Shown here: positions 7,085-8,679 of the stretch, piece by piece
How the letters are laid out: each line of letters opens with the position of its first letter
Numbering within the stretch: the stretch's first letter is position 1
Assembly: GCA_947365485.1 (NCBI GenBank)
Contig: CANAXK010000058.1
Span: forward strand, 1 to 8,679
Origin: an uncultured bacterium
Lineage (GTDB): Bacteria; Cyanobacteriota; Vampirovibrionia; Gastranaerophilales; Gastranaerophilaceae
Length of the DNA stretch: 8,679 bases
Reading direction: 5' to 3'
Position numbers and translations under genes: made by a program
Notes under the pieces: model-generated
Told to the model about the DNA's origin: nothing
The model's database searches: none
Seen by the model: only the letters and a program-made list of their open reading frames with translations

Positions 7085-7177
7085 TCATTTTATAAAAAAT
7101 CTAGTCCAAAAAAATTAGCCTTTCTCCCATAACCCTTGCCTACAAACAGTTTCAGGAATATTAAGAAATGTTACAAT

Positions 7178-7195
7178 CTAATTCTTAAGGATTAG
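7178..7195. promoter_or_regulatory. 18-bp near-perfect palindrome upstream of the orphan-gene promoter
   Basis: CTAATTCTTAAGGATTAG is self-complementary except for one T/G pair at its sixth position from each end. It ends 26 bases before the -35 of the plus-strand promoter and lies more than 90 bases upstream of the divergent phosphorylase promoter. The size fits a dimeric regulator's site; no known regulator consensus is recognised. Confidence 0.3.
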
Positions 7196-7221
7196 TTCTA
7201 TGTAATTATAAATTTTCAAGG

Positions 7222-7249
7222 TTTACATCAGGATTGTTTATAATATAAT
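7222..7249 (+). promoter_or_regulatory. Promoter of the orphan gene and agmatinase unit
   Basis: TTTACA (7222-7227), a 16-base spacer and a perfect TATAAT (7244-7249); a second TATAAT overlaps at 7239-7244. Transcription would begin near 7256, about 22 bases before the ATG at 7278. The strong match suggests a constitutively active sigma70-type promoter driving both downstream genes. Confidence 0.6.
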
Positions 7250-7263
7250 CTAATTATAGAATT

Positions 7264-7269
7264 AAGGAG
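7264..7269 (+). promoter_or_regulatory. Ribosome binding site deciding the orphan-gene start
   Basis: AAGGAG lies eight bases before the ATG at 7278. It overlaps the in-frame GTG at 7269, which therefore cannot be the start. Confidence 0.75.
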
Positions 7270-7277
7270 TGTATTAT

Positions 7278-7961
7278 ATGATGATTCAAACAATTAGTGG
7301 GTATAAGGGAAATTCTTATACCTCCAAAAGGGTTAAAAATAACCCTCAACCAACAGATGTAAGCTTCAAAAGCTGCAATGTAGCCTTGGCAAGAGCGGAG
7401 TACCTCAAGAACTTTAAAGCCATTTCACAGGATATCATACAAACAGGGAAAGAAGCGGCAACAAAGTTCGACCAATTGTGGAAGCCTTTAACCACTGGCA
7501 GATTTCCGGACTATCACACAGTGCTTCCTAGCGTTGACAAGAATCCTAAGGCAACCAATTTAGCCAGAGAATTTTGTAAAATTCTGCATAATGAAAACTT
7601 ACCTTTTATAGAAAAAGTAATAAAGTTTGCAGCTAAAGCTCGCGAGGTTGGTATTCAAGATAGCATATTTCCATTTCTCCTAGATAACAATGATAAAAAA
7701 CCTCTTGCTGACGTATATAAATCACACATCTGTTTCCTTGAACCTGGTGTTGATGAAAGTAAGGCAAAGACAATAATGTTTGGAGTTAACGACTCAAATA
7801 AATTATGGACTGCTACAGATAAAGGGGTTACAACATTCCACGAAAATGGAAATGTTAAAAGAATAAAATACAATGACGATTTGGACGGAGCTAATTATTA
7901 CAAGAAAAACGGAGACATCGATTGGGTAAGATCAATCTTTTCAATTATAGTAAAGGAGTAA
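7278..7961 (+). CDS. Hypothetical protein with degenerate YwqK/MORN-like C-terminal repeats
   Basis: I do not recognise this 227-residue protein. It has no signal peptide or membrane helix and is lysine-rich. The N-terminal 30 residues look unstructured and end in TDVSFK (26-31), a style I recall from many lineage-specific proteins of Gastranaerophilales; that is recollection, not a search result. Residues about 35-125 are mainly helical by composition. Near the C-terminus, FHENGNVKRIKYNDDLDG (187-204) and YYKKNGDIDWV (207-217) resemble two worn copies of the YwqK/MORN-type repeat (aromatic, x, x, NG, about 21 residues apart). The ATG follows AAGGAG; a second ATG immediately after is equally possible. 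The gene has its own promoter, and its last codons carry the ribosome site of the agmatinase gene, whose ATG comes one base after this stop, so the two are cotranscribed. Confidence 0.75.
   Translation: MMIQTISGYKGNSYTSKRVKNNPQPTDVSFKSCNVALARAEYLKNFKAISQDIIQTGKEAATKFDQLWKPLTTGRFPDYHTVLPSVDKNPKATNLAREFCKILHNENLPFIEKVIKFAAKAREVGIQDSIFPFLLDNNDKKPLADVYKSHICFLEPGVDESKAKTIMFGVNDSNKLWTATDKGVTTFHENGNVKRIKYNDDLDGANYYKKNGDIDWVRSIFSIIVKE
7953..7958 (+). promoter_or_regulatory. Ribosome binding site of the agmatinase gene, inside the preceding coding region
   Basis: AAGGAG encodes the last Lys-Glu of the upstream protein and lies four bases before the ATG at 7963, so terminating and initiating ribosomes would meet here. 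Confidence 0.7.
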
Positions 7962-7962
7962 A

Positions 7963-8679
7963 ATGCTAACTGGACCATTTTTAGACAGAAACTGGATGGG
8001 AGAAAACAAAGACTACGCAGCATCTGACATAGTCATGCTCGGCATGCCTTTTGACGGCACTGTATCCTACAGACCGGGCTCAAGGTTTGCACCGGAGCAG
8101 ATAAGGCTTGCAAGCTGGGGCTTGGAGGAATATTCACCTTATTTTGACAAGCATCTTGAGGACTGTAATTTCCATGACGTGGGTGATTTGGAATTTCCGC
8201 TCGGGAATACAGTAAAATCGCTTGACCTTATTGAAAAAAACGTCGAAGGAATCTACAAGGATGGTAAACGCGTTTTCGGAATCGGGGGCGAGCATCTTGT
8301 GACTCTTCCGGAAATCAAAGCTGTATCTAAGTTCTACGACAATCTTGCGATTGTTCATTTTGACGCGCATACTGATTTAAGGAAAGAATACTTAGGAGAA
8401 GAGCTTTCACATTCAGCTGTCATAAGGCATTCTGGAGAAATAATCGGATTTGAAAACCTTAAACAAATCGGAATCCGCTCTGGAATGAAAGAAGAGTTTG
8501 AATTAATGAAAAAGTACAACACTCTTATTCATGAGCACAATGAGCTTGACTGTTTTAAGGACAAAAACATTTTTGTCACAGTGGATTTGGATGTTTTAGA
8601 CACATCTATCATGCCGGGCACAGGCACACCTGAAGTCGGCGGTCTAAGCTTTGAGGAGCTTGTCGGATGGTTCAAGTAC
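7963..8679 (+). CDS. speB: Agmatinase (ureohydrolase/arginase family), 3'-truncated by the window edge
   Basis: The first 239 residues of a manganese-dependent ureohydrolase, cut by the window end; agmatinases usually have about 290-310, so roughly the last fifth is missing. All six metal ligands are visible: His111 in GIGGEHLVT, Asp134, His136 and Asp138 in HFDAHTD, and Asp208 and Asp210 in TVDLDVLD. SYRPGSRFAPEQIR and DTSIMPGTGTPEVGG match agmatinase-type members, which convert agmatine to putrescine and urea in the arginine decarboxylase route of polyamine synthesis. Guanidinobutyrase or a related amidinohydrolase is less likely but not excluded. The frame is uninterrupted. It is tightly coupled to the orphan gene upstream. 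Confidence 0.93.
   Translation, partial: MLTGPFLDRNWMGENKDYAASDIVMLGMPFDGTVSYRPGSRFAPEQIRLASWGLEEYSPYFDKHLEDCNFHDVGDLEFPLGNTVKSLDLIEKNVEGIYKDGKRVFGIGGEHLVTLPEIKAVSKFYDNLAIVHFDAHTDLRKEYLGEELSHSAVIRHSGEIIGFENLKQIGIRSGMKEEFELMKKYNTLIHEHNELDCFKDKNIFVTVDLDVLDTSIMPGTGTPEVGGLSFEELVGWFKY

Larger units (their letters stand above)
7175..7255 (+). repeat. Direct 9-bp repeat AATCTAATT flanking the promoter of the orphan gene
   Basis: AATCTAATT occurs at 7175-7183 and at 7247-7255, 72 bp apart. The first copy is followed by CTTAAGGA and the second, after a few extra bases, by ATTAAGGA. The second copy overlaps the -10 and leader of the orphan gene. AT-rich sequence makes chance matches easier, so this is only a candidate operator pair or a local duplication. 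Confidence 0.3.

Noticed and set aside
7001..7277. A possible small RNA or riboswitch in the longest intergenic region
   Set aside because: Only short AT-rich dyads are present. There is no T-rich terminator hairpin and no recognisable riboswitch core; the promoters and repeats listed account for what is visible.
7655..7873. Minus-strand open frame of 72 codons inside the orphan gene
   Set aside because: The plus-strand frame has a promoter, a ribosome site and coupling to agmatinase; this one has no start signals.
8134..8370. Minus-strand open frame of 78 codons
   Set aside because: Antisense to the metal-binding core of agmatinase; no independent support.
1..8679. tRNA genes, insertion sequences, CRISPR arrays, phage or defence genes
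   Set aside because: None seen on either strand; nearly all sequence is assigned to housekeeping-type genes with short spacers.

Overview
The window is a compact stretch of a bacterial chromosome with moderate-to-low GC, nearly fully coding, holding eight protein genes (two cut by the window edges) in four transcription units. There are no tRNAs, rRNAs, mobile elements or CRISPR repeats that I can see. Lineage can only be inferred. The PlsY motif GSGSTGATN resembles, from memory, cyanobacterial PlsY. The small orphan protein near the right end has an Asn-rich N-terminus ending in VSFK, which recalls proteins of the non-photosynthetic gut cyanobacterial relatives (Gastranaerophilales, Melainabacteria). 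I hold that assignment at low to moderate confidence; a Firmicute or another AT-rich gut lineage is not excluded.

Layout. (1) Positions 1-1769, plus strand: the C-terminal three quarters or so of a zinc-type medium-chain dehydrogenase, then, after 2 nt, a membrane acyltransferase of the acyltransferase-3 family. (2) Positions 1719-4572, minus strand: a 749-residue P-loop NTPase with C-terminal TPR repeats, whose stop overlaps the start of rsmG (16S rRNA m7G methyltransferase). The 3' end of rsmG overlaps the 3' end of the acyltransferase by 51 bp. (3) Positions 4613-5246, plus strand: plsY, transcribed divergently from the NTPase gene through a short shared promoter region. A strong symmetrical hairpin (5260-5293) ends it and also serves the facing gene. 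(4) Positions 5306-7000, minus strand: a short GT35-family alpha-glucan phosphorylase homologue that has Ser where the PLP-binding Lys is expected. (5) Positions 7278-8679, plus strand: a 227-residue gene of unknown function and, one base later, speB-like agmatinase running off the right edge.

Most functions are housekeeping: membrane phospholipid synthesis (PlsY), ribosome modification (RsmG), storage or dietary glucan metabolism (GlgP-like) and polyamine synthesis from agmatine (SpeB). The less ordinary items are the NTPase-TPR protein with an altered Walker A, coupled to rsmG; the lysine-less phosphorylase; and the orphan protein tightly coupled to agmatinase. I see no convincing multi-gene novel defence or mobile system.
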